DNA from: JADKIH01 sp031417395 | GTDB lineage: Bacteria; Bacteroidota; Bacteroidia; AKYH767-A; 2013-40CM-41-45 | Direction: 5' to 3' | NCBI GenBank assembly: GCA_031417395.1 | Contig: JANOVM010000030.1 | Location: 1-64,000, forward strand | DNA length: 64,000 bases | Shown here: piece by piece, positions 42,805-52,452 of the stretch | How positions within the stretch are numbered: position 1 is the stretch's first letter | Layout of the letters: every line of letters starts with the position of its first letter | Notes under the pieces: model-generated | Database searches by the model: none | Seen by the model: only the letters and a program-made list of their open reading frames with translations | What the model was told of the DNA's origin: nothing | Program-made: the position numbers and the translations under genes

Positions 42805-45800
42805 CTACTTTTTCATTTCTTCACTAATGGGAACTCTTTTCCCATTTTGAAGTGCAATTACAAAAGCGTCAGTAACGCCTTTCTTTAAGGCTTCCTGACG
42901 TAGAATTTCAGCATTTCTGAAATTATCGAAACTGCCAACATAAAAAATGTGAAGACCTCTTTCGTCAGTTTGTGTAGTGATACCTCTGGCATTAAAGGCA
43001 AGATAAGATTCAATCTTGTTGAAAGGTAAATTCCGCTTATAGGCTCCAATTTGAACTTTATAGATTAATGCAGAGGTTTTTTCTACGGGCTTAATATCAA
43101 GGGTATTTGAGGTTGATTTATTTGTTTCTGCAGGCTTATTGTTAGAAGAAAGCAAAGCAGCATCTTTTACTACCTCATAATTGCCATTCCTGTATACAAT
43201 GACGAAAGCATCTTTTATTCCATCCTGAATAATTTTTTTTCTGGAAAGATCAGCACTTGCATAATCCGGATATCTGCCGGAACTGAATCGGAATAATTTA
43301 TCATTTATCTGTTCAATCCTTAAATCACTTATAGCACTTACTATTCCTTGCGGTTTGGAATTACTATAAACACCAACTTGCACCGAATATTCTACTGTCT
43401 GACTAACCTCCGGTGCTGCAGGCATGGCTTGTTTACCATAGAAAGCAATTTCATCTTTGTCTTCGGCTTTGGATGCATTTCTGTCGGGGAAAATATTCGC
43501 TGTCTGAAGCATAGAAATTTCTTTTGCACTTTGATTTTTATAGACTGACAGGTTTTCTTTGCCCTTAATCATTTGATAAGCCTCATTCAGACTAATTCGT
43601 TTGCCATTAAGATAAGCAACTACGAAAGCATCCTTATACCCTATTTTCTGTATTTCTCTTTTAACCATATTGGCAGGTTCAAATGTCTTGAACAAACCTA
43701 CGCAATATCGAATCCAGCCCGGTCTGGTTGATTCACCTGTCAGTGGCTTAAGTCCATTGAATGAATTAGAATTAATAGGCTTCTGAAAAGCACTTATTTG
43801 AACCTTGAATACCAAACCTTCAGGAAGTTGAGGATCCATTGGAATTTGATTGCCTGTTGCATCAGTTGAAATAGTGTTAAGGGAAAAGACTTTATTCAAA
43901 AATTCATCCGTTTCTCTTTTAGAAACATTTGCTGAAGCAATGTCTTCTTCCGTAACAGCCAAAGGATCGGATATATCGTTAGCTTTTGCAAAAACTGGTT
44001 CTGTGGAATTCACAGTTTGTACTTTTTGAGGTTGTACAGATTTCTCAGCTTTGCTTTCAGTATTTTCCTTTGATTCGCTTATAACAACTTTATCCTTTTT
44101 TAAAGATCTTTTATCTGTTGCAGTTTCGCTGACTGACGGAGTACTTACCTTTTTAGAAGCATTCTTCACACTAGCCATAAGTTTTTCGTTAACTACCTTT
44201 CCTTCTGCTACAGGATTTTCATTGGCAACCGTATTCGACTTATTGTCAGTGTTATCTTTATTGATGGCGCCAATGCTTTTAACTACATTTTCTTTTGAAG
44301 TTGTATTTTCTTTTAATGCTGTACCGGACTTCGCTGCAGTATTTTCTTTACCGATAGTATTTTGATTATTAACTGCGCTTCCTTTTTGAACCAAATTATT
44401 ACTTACACCTGTTTTTTCATTTTTTAAAGAAGCATCCGAATTCTTTTCTACATTTCCGTTAACTTCAATCTTTTCTATAGGAGCCGAAATAGTTTTTGAT
44501 ATATCCTTTTCCTTTACAGAATTACTATTGGTGCTTACAGAATTTTCTTTTACTACAGGATTTGCATTACCTGTTCTATTTTCTTTAACATTAGAATTTG
44601 CCTGTATGTTTTCGCTTTCCTTTTTAGAAGCAACTTTTTCCTTGACAACAGGAGTTTCCTTTATAGGAGCATTTTCAATTCCTCTAGATTTTTCCTTTTC
44701 AATTGAATCTTTTGAGTCTTTATTCTCGTTGGCATTTGCATCAACGCTAATTTCCGATTTGTCGATTGTACTTGCTCGAATAACAGTCTTGCCTTTATCC
44801 TTTGTATTAGCAGGAACAACAGTCTTGACTTTATCTGTTGTATTAGCTGAAACAACCGTCTCGCTTTTATCTGTTTTATTAGCGGGAACAACTGTCTTGC
44901 TTTTATCTGTTGTATTAGCCGGAACAACCGTCTCGCTTTTATCTGTTGTTTTAGCGGGAACAACCGTCTCGCTTTTATCTGCTGTATTAGCCGGAACAAC
45001 CGTCTCGCTTTTATCTGTTGTTTTAGCGGGAACAACAGTCTTGCCTTTATCCGTTGTATTAGCAGGAACAACAATTTTCTCCTTTACAACTGAATTATCC
45101 ATACCGGATGGATTTTGATTTACCGTTTCATTTACTGCGGGGCCATTGGGTGATGCAGTAGTATTGAGAGCGACTTGTTCCGGCTTTTTATTTTCAGAAG
45201 TAGAAACAAGTGGAGAAGAAACGGAAGTCTTTTCCATCGGCTTCTCGGATTGTGAATTAGCTGCGGTGCTCTGTGTGTTTGCAGAATTATATGCTTGAGT
45301 TGATTCATCTTCCGGCCTGATCAGGATTTTTTTCCTAACCACCATCATATCGTGTTTCAGGAATCTCACATCGCCCAGATTATCCTGCGTGTTCACTAAC
45401 ATTTTTTTAGATTCTTTATCATGCTTCTCAGAACTGGATTGTAAACCTTCCCACTTTCTTAATAACTCCTTCTTTTTTCTTTCATCACTTTCCATTTGCG
45501 CCTGGTCCATCAGTTCAAGGCTCTTCTCTTTTTCTTCACTTGCCTTTCTATTTAAGTCCATCGCTTTGGCAAAAATTTTAATGGTCTCCTTTTGAACATC
45601 CCTAATATCCTTCTTAATTTTCATGTATTTTGGAAACTCGGGATGAGCAGTATTTATATTTGTAAGATCTATTTCTTCTTCGGCATCCGGCATTGAAGAA
45701 ACATCGGATAAATTTGATTTATTATTGAAAGCGGACTCCTCCGTTGTCTCAACATTCGATTTTGAATTCTCACTTGAAGCGATGGTTGGACTACTTATTG

Positions 45801-48666
45801 CCCGAGTATCAGAAGAAGCAGGATTATTTAGAGCGAATACCGAAGTATTCGCGGTTTCTTTAGTAGTTACTTTATCAGAAACTTTTGCGTCTTGAATTGC
45901 TGGTGATTGTTCAGTATTGGCTGTTATGCCCATTTTATAATCAATGCCGGGATCAAGAGTTCTTGCTACTTTTATTTTTTGCTGCGCTTCCTGCCATTCT
46001 TTTATGGATGCAAGACTTATTTCATTTGATTTTCCAATCAGACTATCTCTGTATGAAGAATTTGGTGATGCATTAATCTGATCCTGCAATTGAAGAGATT
46101 GTGCAGAAAGTGTATTGGAAGTCGAAATCCGATTCTGGTATTCCCGGAAAGATTTTTGGGCTTCTGCATTAACAGGTGCATTTGAATTTACATTAAATTT
46201 GTTTTCTGCAATGCCAGTGGAATCAACTTTACCCGGATCATTTTTAATAGACAATCCTGTATTTTGAATTGACTCCTTATTAATTGAATCAGCTTCCGTT
46301 TTTGAAGGTCCGGTTGCATTTATTGTGTTATTCTCTTGCGACTTTCCGGTTTGTTCTTTAGTACTTAAACTTGATGTGTTTTTTGTAATTGCTATAGTTT
46401 CTTCGACTAAAGGCGTTTGAACTTTTGATGAATTTATTGCTACGATTTCCTGATCAGCTTTAGGTTTATTTTCATTTGAGTTTTTTTCTAACTGACCACT
46501 TTTAGCAACTTCATTGACTTTTGAATCAGTTTTTTTGAAAGTTCGTTCAGGCTTAATAATTGTTTTTGTATTGGAGGCAATAGGACCTGAAACCTTAGAA
46601 ATACTTGCAATTTCATTTGCATCGGTAAATGCTAATTGTGCTTCCTTTTCTCTGGCGGATGCCAGTTCGGAAGCATTGCTTGCATCAAAAGCAATTTGAT
46701 CGCCTTCTGATTTGTTTAACTCAGACAATTCGATTAATGCTGCTGAGCTATCGGCATCCAAACCGGGAGTTTCAGAAAGTTTTTTATTATAAAGAGCAAG
46801 GTCAAGTTTAGCTGCTGCCTGATCTCTGAGGGAATGCGATAAATTATATAGGCTATCAGCTTCTATTTGCATTTCCTGAGCATCCAAAAAAGCAATTTTA
46901 GCGATTTCTTCATTACTGATATTACTATCAAAAATTATCTCAGGAGTTTCATCTTCAATGCGTAGTTCCTGCCTTCGATTTGCTTCTTCCTCCTTCTGCA
47001 GAACATTACCGGAAGACAGATTCTTTTCAAGCGATGGATCGTATTTATCTTTCCTGTTAATTTTCACATTCGGTAATGCTGCTCTTTTCTTGTCTAAAAG
47101 TGAAAGTCCTGTTGAATCGGCATTATAAGAATCAGACCCGGAATTTTGGGAATCTTGAAAATCATTTCTGTTTAATAGTGCCGGCGGTGTTGCATAAACG
47201 ATCTGATCATTTATATTTACTTTCACCAGAGACGATGAGTCAACTTTTACAGGATATGACTTGGAGAGCGTATTACTTGGAATTGATGCCTCAAGTCCCT
47301 GAGAGAAAAAATTCTGAAGAATCATTTTTTCTACCTGATCCTGTTTATCAATTTGAACAACTTGTTTTACATCATCAGAAGTTAGGCTGGCAGGTAAATT
47401 GAAATTTTCAAGGTGTGGAATATAACCTCCGCCTTCTACCAGTACCAAATAATTTTCACCTGAAGGAATTATGAGTTTATAACTACCGGTATGAGAATCG
47501 GTATGTGTTGAAGTTATAATTCCATTTCCGGAACTTGTAAGAACGGTAATTCGCGCATCCCTTCTGACTTTTTGGTCTACCGGTAAGTAAACTCCGGTTA
47601 TGGTGACCATTTTATTAGAAGAATTTTCTACTTTAATCTTTCGGACAATGACTTTAGAATTATCAGATTCTTCAGTGGTAGCATAACTTGCAGTCAGACC
47701 GTCAGAAGATGGTACATAGAGAAAGTCGTCGCTTGTAGTATTTATAGGAATTCCCATATTCTCCGGAGTTGACCATGTCTTTGTAACATTATCGTATTCG
47801 CTTTTAAATATGTCGAAACCACCAATGCTGTTATGTCCTTTACTTGAGAAATACAAAGTACTTCCATTATTAGCTAAAAAAGGGAAATCTTCGTCCTTTA
47901 CTGTATTAATAACAGAACTCAAATTTTCCGGAGCTGAAAAATCATTCGATGCATTTTTTCTGGCAATAAAAATGTCTTTGCCCTGAATGCTATTTTTTCC
48001 AAACCGTGATAAATAAACATAGTTTCTGTCATTTGAAACAAACATGACATGATCTGATTGCTCTTTAATATCCTTTGGGCTTAAGAGGGAAGCTGAAGCA
48101 TTTACAACTTTACCAAAGGATTGGCTGAAATCGTAATTTTGATAAAAACTATACAGCGGAACTTCTTTGGAACTTGTAATAATTACATTTTTTCTTTTCT
48201 CTAAAAGCTTAGCTCCGCTTTCGCAATTTTGAATATAGGCTTCAACATCATAGTTAGAAAGATTTTTACTGCTCTCTTTACTCTTAAAAATATCGAAGCA
48301 TTCCAATGCTTTTTGAAAATCATAATTAATAAGATATCCACGTCCTAAGTAATAATATACATCTGCCGGTGTCTGGGGGTCTTTAGATGCTAAATAAAGG
48401 AAAGTCGCTGCATTCGACTTTTCCTTTCCTACTAATAATAAACACACACCAAAGCGGTAAATATATTTTGTGTTATCGGGATTTACACTTAACAACTGAG
48501 AGTATTGAGGTAAAGCTTCGTTGAATTTTTGCATAGCAAAAAAATTATCAGCTTTCTTTTTCAGTTCTGCTTCCGGAAGTCGCCTATTCTCCGAAAAGGA
48601 TGAATCTGAAAAGAAAAAAACTAATAAAACAAGAATATATATTGCTTTGGTTTTCACAACCTTCAC
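42805..48666 (-). CDS. Giant TPR-PD40-repeat-SPOR envelope protein
   Basis: A 1953-residue protein. In order: signal peptide; TPR-like helices (~30-165); PD40/WD40-like beta-propeller blades (~195-345: FVSNDRNYVYLSRFGKNSIQ, DEDFPFLANNGSTLYFSSKG); a carboxypeptidase-regulatory-like beta domain (~345-430); long disordered and coiled stretches (~500-1170, with a highly charged helix near 1060-1140); a 12-residue tandem repeat, V-V-P-A-N/K-T-T-D-K-x-x-T, nine times (~1198-1305); low-complexity Lys/Asn/Glu sequence; and three SPOR domains (~1613-1690, ~1757-1830, ~1867-1953) that bind denuded septal peptidoglycan. The PD40-plus-peptidoglycan-binding layout recalls PorE/OmpA-type T9SS proteins, but SPOR replaces OmpA. 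The exact role is unknown; cell envelope or division is inferred. Confidence 0.8.
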   Translation of the reverse strand: MKVVKTKAIYILVLLVFFFSDSSFSENRRLPEAELKKKADNFFAMQKFNEALPQYSQLLSVNPDNTKYIYRFGVCLLLVGKEKSNAATFLYLASKDPQTPADVYYYLGRGYLINYDFQKALECFDIFKSKESSKNLSNYDVEAYIQNCESGAKLLEKRKNVIITSSKEVPLYSFYQNYDFSQSFGKVVNASASLLSPKDIKEQSDHVMFVSNDRNYVYLSRFGKNSIQGKDIFIARKNASNDFSAPENLSSVINTVKDEDFPFLANNGSTLYFSSKGHNSIGGFDIFKSEYDNVTKTWSTPENMGIPINTTSDDFLYVPSSDGLTASYATTEESDNSKVIVRKIKVENSSNKMVTITGVYLPVDQKVRRDARITVLTSSGNGIITSTHTDSHTGSYKLIIPSGENYLVLVEGGGYIPHLENFNLPASLTSDDVKQVVQIDKQDQVEKMILQNFFSQGLEASIPSNTLSKSYPVKVDSSSLVKVNINDQIVYATPPALLNRNDFQDSQNSGSDSYNADSTGLSLLDKKRAALPNVKINRKDKYDPSLEKNLSSGNVLQKEEEANRRQELRIEDETPEIIFDSNISNEEIAKIAFLDAQEMQIEADSLYNLSHSLRDQAAAKLDLALYNKKLSETPGLDADSSAALIELSELNKSEGDQIAFDASNASELASAREKEAQLAFTDANEIASISKVSGPIASNTKTIIKPERTFKKTDSKVNEVAKSGQLEKNSNENKPKADQEIVAINSSKVQTPLVEETIAITKNTSSLSTKEQTGKSQENNTINATGPSKTEADSINKESIQNTGLSIKNDPGKVDSTGIAENKFNVNSNAPVNAEAQKSFREYQNRISTSNTLSAQSLQLQDQINASPNSSYRDSLIGKSNEISLASIKEWQEAQQKIKVARTLDPGIDYKMGITANTEQSPAIQDAKVSDKVTTKETANTSVFALNNPASSDTRAISSPTIASSENSKSNVETTEESAFNNKSNLSDVSSMPDAEEEIDLTNINTAHPEFPKYMKIKKDIRDVQKETIKIFAKAMDLNRKASEEKEKSLELMDQAQMESDERKKKELLRKWEGLQSSSEKHDKESKKMLVNTQDNLGDVRFLKHDMMVVRKKILIRPEDESTQAYNSANTQSTAANSQSEKPMEKTSVSSPLVSTSENKKPEQVALNTTASPNGPAVNETVNQNPSGMDNSVVKEKIVVPANTTDKGKTVVPAKTTDKSETVVPANTADKSETVVPAKTTDKSETVVPANTTDKSKTVVPANKTDKSETVVSANTTDKVKTVVPANTKDKGKTVIRASTIDKSEISVDANANENKDSKDSIEKEKSRGIENAPIKETPVVKEKVASKKESENIQANSNVKENRTGNANPVVKENSVSTNSNSVKEKDISKTISAPIEKIEVNGNVEKNSDASLKNEKTGVSNNLVQKGSAVNNQNTIGKENTAAKSGTALKENTTSKENVVKSIGAINKDNTDNKSNTVANENPVAEGKVVNEKLMASVKNASKKVSTPSVSETATDKRSLKKDKVVISESKENTESKAEKSVQPQKVQTVNSTEPVFAKANDISDPLAVTEEDIASANVSKRETDEFLNKVFSLNTISTDATGNQIPMDPQLPEGLVFKVQISAFQKPINSNSFNGLKPLTGESTRPGWIRYCVGLFKTFEPANMVKREIQKIGYKDAFVVAYLNGKRISLNEAYQMIKGKENLSVYKNQSAKEISMLQTANIFPDRNASKAEDKDEIAFYGKQAMPAAPEVSQTVEYSVQVGVYSNSKPQGIVSAISDLRIEQINDKLFRFSSGRYPDYASADLSRKKIIQDGIKDAFVIVYRNGNYEVVKDAALLSSNNKPAETNKSTSNTLDIKPVEKTSALIYKVQIGAYKRNLPFNKIESYLAFNARGITTQTDERGLHIFYVGSFDNFRNAEILRQEALKKGVTDAFVIALQNGKRVPISEEMKK
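44750..45073 (-). repeat. 36-bp (12-codon) tandem repeat inside the giant SPOR protein
   Basis: Nine in-frame 36-bp units encode V-V-P-A-N/K-T-T-D-K-x-x-T with mild variation, such as VVPANTTDKGKT, VVPAKTTDKSET and VVSANTTDKVKT. Because the unit is a multiple of three, gain or loss of units keeps the reading frame. Confidence 0.85.
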
Positions 48667-48755
48667 GTTATCAATTTTTTACAAATATAGTAATTAAGAT
48701 AAACTCTATTTCACAATGTATATCTTCTTATTAGCTTAATATCAATAAGTAAGTT

Positions 48756-49937
48756 TCATGAAAGACGGATAAATCTTGCAACAAAAAGTGTATCCGCAAA
48801 GGAGTCATAGCCTTCGAGATAAGTGAAATTTTCCAATTTAAGAGGCAAATTATCAGCAAAAAAAGCTGCATTTTCCTCATTTTCATTTTTAAAAACTGAA
48901 CAGGTAATGTAGATTAAAGGCTTTCCGATTTTTAACGATGGCAAGATATTTTTGATGATTTTTCTTTGAAGAGGAACAAAATGGTCCATTATTAAATTTC
49001 GGGAATCACTTATTAACCATTCAGGAGATCGAGACCAGGTTCCCGAACCGGAACAAGGAACATCAGCCAGGATGCCATCAAACGTTTTTTCTTTGAAAAT
49101 ATTTCTATCAGAAAGGTCGGCAATCAGGGTTTCGTAATTCTTTGCTCCGGCTTTTTGCATTCTCATTGAATAATTATTTAAAATACTTTTCCTTGAATCA
49201 GTAGCGGTAATTTTAAGGGTTGGTTCATGATCAAAAAGCAATAAACTCTTTCCACCCGAACCGGCACAGGCATCCCACCACCAATCGTCCCTTTCAGGAG
49301 TTATAAAATCAATTGTTCTTTGGGAATTAATATCTTGAATTTCGAAAAATCCCTTCTTCCACGATTCTGTATTTTCCATATCTATTCCCTGATCAAAAGA
49401 CAATACACAAGGATTTAATTCGGGTTTAAAAATAATGGATCTACTAATTAATTCGGAAGTAACTTCATTGATTTTTTCTTTACGAATCCTTATCCACACC
49501 TTGGGTTTGATGAGAAAAGAAAAATACCATTTTTTTTTATTTATTTTTTCAGATAATAAATCATTCAAAGGAAAAATGTCATCAAGTTTAAAAGATGCAA
49601 AACGCTTGCTAATCTGATCTATTCTTTCCTCCAATGAATTTTCATATTCTGCATCTTCGATTTCAAGATATTTCTCCAATATATATTTTTGAATAGAAGA
49701 ATTCCAATTTTCCCCTAAATAACATGCCAGACTTAAACGTTTTTCAAAGCTCCATTCCTGCATAATCAAACCAATCCTGAAAAATGCAAAACATAAATCG
49801 CGGGTATTGCGCCTGTCGTTTGAACCCATTTCCTTATGAAGTCGAAAAAAATGATTCAGATATTTTGAAAAGGGCTGATCATAAGTAAAGTTTTCAACCA
49901 ATAATTTTACTCTTGCAATTATTCTTTCTTCCCGCAT
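48756..49937 (-). CDS. RsmB/NSUN-type RNA m5C methyltransferase
   Basis: A 393-residue protein of the NOL1/NOP2/Sun family. WDACAGSGGKSLLLFDHEP (~residues 222-240) is the SAM-binding motif, ITATDSRKSILNNY the next, and ILADVPCSGSGTWSRSPEWL (~297-316) is motif IV with the P-C pair. PLIYITCSVFKNENEENAAF (~346-365) is motif VI with the T-C nucleophile. The N-terminal ~190 residues are helical (an NusB-like region). It probably methylates a cytosine of 16S rRNA, as RsmB does, though the target base cannot be read here. Length and both cysteines are normal. The gene is divergent from the hydrolase lipoprotein gene. Confidence 0.88.
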   Translation of the reverse strand: MREERIIARVKLLVENFTYDQPFSKYLNHFFRLHKEMGSNDRRNTRDLCFAFFRIGLIMQEWSFEKRLSLACYLGENWNSSIQKYILEKYLEIEDAEYENSLEERIDQISKRFASFKLDDIFPLNDLLSEKINKKKWYFSFLIKPKVWIRIRKEKINEVTSELISRSIIFKPELNPCVLSFDQGIDMENTESWKKGFFEIQDINSQRTIDFITPERDDWWWDACAGSGGKSLLLFDHEPTLKITATDSRKSILNNYSMRMQKAGAKNYETLIADLSDRNIFKEKTFDGILADVPCSGSGTWSRSPEWLISDSRNLIMDHFVPLQRKIIKNILPSLKIGKPLIYITCSVFKNENEENAAFFADNLPLKLENFTYLEGYDSFADTLFVARFIRLS

Positions 49938-49976
49938 TACTTACTAAATTTTAAAAACATTATCTTGCATCCAGAG

Positions 49977-49998
49977 TTTGCGCTAAGGTCGCAAAAAA
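49977..49998 (+). repeat. TTTGCGCTAA-type intergenic repeat fragment
   Basis: TTTGCGCTAAGGTCGC lies 13 bp before the start of the hydrolase lipoprotein gene. It shares TTTGCGCTAA with the CTTTGCG repeat at 21471-21515. Confidence 0.45.
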
Positions 49999-50010
49999 AG
50001 CATTTATATT

Positions 50011-51378
50011 ATGAATTCGATTTCAAAACTCAAAAAGTTATGCTTTTTGTTATTTCTTTTCCTGATTTTTTCATGTATGAAAAAAAAAGAAAAGTCACAA
50101 GTAATGAATCAAGACAAGGAATCTGAAACTAAACCATTGCAGGAAGCAGGACAGATTATCCGTCGAGCTACTTCAAATGGTTATTATTCATATTATATTC
50201 CTAAAAATTTTTCCAACAAATCTAAACTACCTGTACTTATTTTTCTGGATCCTCATGCTGATGGCTCATTTCCGCTTACCAGGTATAAAAATCTTGCTGA
50301 AAAATTTGGTATTATTCTTATTGGATCTGAAGAATCAAAAAACGGACTTACGTTTGACCAAATAAATGAGATTTGTGCACGTCTACAGAATGAAGCGTTC
50401 ACTGTTCTTCCCGGCAACCAATCAATGATAAACCTGGCCGGTTTTTCAGGTGGAGCCAAAGCTGCTTTGATTGCCGGTAATACGGTTAAGGGATTTAATA
50501 GTATCATCTATTGCGGGGCTGCCATTACCTCCAATAACTTAGAAGCAAAGGTCCCAATACTTGGCTTTGCAGGAAGGAAGGACATGAATTATACAGAAGT
50601 TAAAAATTACAACTTTTCATTGAATGGTACTCCTATATCACATTCCATTATTGAATGGGATGGAAAGCATGAATGGCCTGATTCCAGTTCGTTTTTGCAT
50701 GCTTTTTATTGGATTGCACTGAATGAAATGAAAAAAAATCCAACATTAATAAACAAAGAAACTATAGCAGAGTATGAAAGTTTTGTCAAGCATTCTATTT
50801 TTAAAAGTGATGTTTTAGCAAAAGCTATATTATTAAGGGAAGCTATTAAAATTCTAGATTCATTAGCTCCTTTAAATGAGTATAAAAAAAGTTTAAGCAA
50901 TATTGAAAACGCTGCTTCCTATCAACAGGCAAAAAAGAAATTTGAAACAGCCCTTTTTTTCGAGGATAGAGAAAAACAGGAATTGGCCGCTTCATTTGAC
51001 ATTAGAGATCTTTCGTGGTGGACAGATAAAATTAATAAGTTAAAATCAGAAAAAACTAATTTAAGTAATGAGAGAATTCTGGGATACATTTCTTTAGCCG
51101 CCTGGTCTTATTCATCAAAGGCTGTAGAAGCAAATAATGTTGACTTTGCACAAAAAGCATTGGAAATTTATAAAATGGCCGATCCTGAAAATTCAGAGCA
51201 ACCTTTTTTGAAGGCCTGTCTTTTTTCAAAGAACAATCAAGCCGATTCAGCTTTATACTATTTAAATGAAGCCGTAATGCTCGGATTAAAGGATAAAAGT
51301 AAAATTCAGAATGAAGAAAAGCTTTTTAATATTCGAGCAAGAAGAGAATTTTCGGAATTAGTAGAAAAAATAAATTAG
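50011..51378 (+). CDS. Alpha/beta-hydrolase lipoprotein with a helical C-terminal domain
   Basis: A 455-residue lipoprotein (signal with lipobox-like IFSC). The N-terminal half is an alpha/beta-hydrolase: LPVLIFLDPHADGSFP for the oxyanion region, NLAGFSGGAKAALIAG (~residues 140-155) as the nucleophile elbow with G-F-S-G-G, a possible acid in FAGRKDMNY and a His in WDGKHEWPD. The C-terminal half (~245-455) is all-helical with TPR-like spacing (ISLAAWSYSSKAVEANNVDF, KACLFSKNNQADSALYYLNE). It is probably an esterase or peptidase at the outer membrane; the substrate is unknown. A TTTGCG repeat fragment lies just upstream. It is convergent with purC. Confidence 0.7.
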   Translation: MNSISKLKKLCFLLFLFLIFSCMKKKEKSQVMNQDKESETKPLQEAGQIIRRATSNGYYSYYIPKNFSNKSKLPVLIFLDPHADGSFPLTRYKNLAEKFGIILIGSEESKNGLTFDQINEICARLQNEAFTVLPGNQSMINLAGFSGGAKAALIAGNTVKGFNSIIYCGAAITSNNLEAKVPILGFAGRKDMNYTEVKNYNFSLNGTPISHSIIEWDGKHEWPDSSSFLHAFYWIALNEMKKNPTLINKETIAEYESFVKHSIFKSDVLAKAILLREAIKILDSLAPLNEYKKSLSNIENAASYQQAKKKFETALFFEDREKQELAASFDIRDLSWWTDKINKLKSEKTNLSNERILGYISLAAWSYSSKAVEANNVDFAQKALEIYKMADPENSEQPFLKACLFSKNNQADSALYYLNEAVMLGLKDKSKIQNEEKLFNIRARREFSELVEKIN

Positions 51379-51399
51379 AAAAAGAAGTAAAAAAATTGT

Positions 51400-52377
51400 T
51401 TAGAGTATAGATTTTAATTTATTAATAGACATTAAGATATTGTTTTCTATACGCTTTGGCATATCGGAGGTTTCCGCAGGCTTGAAAGGCATTCCCGTTA
51501 ACTCCTCATAAAGTTCAATATAGCGATTAGATATTTCCAATATCCAGGTGTCATTCATTTCAGGAATTTGATCTCCCTTTCTCCCCTGAAAATTATTATC
51601 AATCAGCCATTGTCTAACAAACTCTTTTGATAATTGCTTTTGAGGAAGTCTTTTTAATTGTTTTTCCACATAGCCCTCGGCGTAAAAATATCGTGAAGAA
51701 TCGGGTGTATGTATTTCATCGATCAGGGTTATTTTTCCATCCAGCATTCCAAATTCGTATTTAGTATCGACGAGAATTAACCCTTGCTTTTCTGCCAACT
51801 CCGTTCCTCTCAGGAAAAGTTTTCGGGTAATGTCTTCCATTTTTTCATAGTCAGCATTTCCAACTATGCCCTGCCCGATAATCTCTTCTTTAGAAATATC
51901 CTGATCGTGACCCTCTGCTGCTTTTGTGGTTGGAGTTATGACAGGTTCAGGAAAACGATCATTTTCTTTCAAGCCGTCCATCAACGTCACTCCGCAAATT
52001 TGTTTGCGTCCCTCTTTGTATTCGCGCCATGCATGTCCGGAAAGATAACCGCGTATAACCATTTCGACTTTGAAGGGTTGACAAATTCTCCCGATGCTAA
52101 CATTAGGATCGGGAGTTTCAAGAAGCCAATTTGGAACAATATCTTCTGTTGCCTTTAACATGGTTGAAGCAACCTGATTCAATACTTGACCTTTGAAGGG
52201 AATAGCCCGAGGTAATACAACATCGAAAGCAGAAATTCTATCAGTAACGACCATAATTAAAAGTCCATCAACAGTATAGACATCCCTTACCTTTCCCTTG
52301 TAAAAATTTTGCTGGCCCGGTAAATGAAAATGGGTTTCTGAAAGCGCAGAAGGAATTGTATGATTTAAATAAGACAT
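51400..52377 (-). CDS. purC: SAICAR synthetase
   Basis: A 325-residue ATP-grasp-like enzyme of purine biosynthesis (phosphoribosylaminoimidazolesuccinocarboxamide synthase). It condenses CAIR with aspartate. Landmarks: YKGKVRDVYTVDGLLIMVVT (~residues 26-45), DRISAFDVVLPRAIPFKG, EMVIRGYLSGHAWREYKEGR (~105-124), PVITPTTKAAEGHDQDIS and ILVDTKYEFGMLDGKITLID (~200-219), which carries the metal and ATP ligands. Length fits the long (Bacteroidota/yeast-like) form. It is transcribed in the same direction as the PhoH gene, 75 bp apart. Confidence 0.96.
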   Translation of the reverse strand: MSYLNHTIPSALSETHFHLPGQQNFYKGKVRDVYTVDGLLIMVVTDRISAFDVVLPRAIPFKGQVLNQVASTMLKATEDIVPNWLLETPDPNVSIGRICQPFKVEMVIRGYLSGHAWREYKEGRKQICGVTLMDGLKENDRFPEPVITPTTKAAEGHDQDISKEEIIGQGIVGNADYEKMEDITRKLFLRGTELAEKQGLILVDTKYEFGMLDGKITLIDEIHTPDSSRYFYAEGYVEKQLKRLPQKQLSKEFVRQWLIDNNFQGRKGDQIPEMNDTWILEISNRYIELYEELTGMPFKPAETSDMPKRIENNILMSINKLKSIL

Positions 52378-52452
52378 ATGGTTAAGGACTTTAAATTCCT
52401 TTAAAAACAGTCCGGCAGTAAAATATCCGAAGAGTAAATAAAGTCCCCAAAG

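Noticed and set aside
44528..45118. 196- and 137-codon open frames in the repeat region of the giant SPOR gene
   Set aside because: They are by-products of the 36-bp repeat in the other frames; composition is repetitive and no start or partner gene fits.
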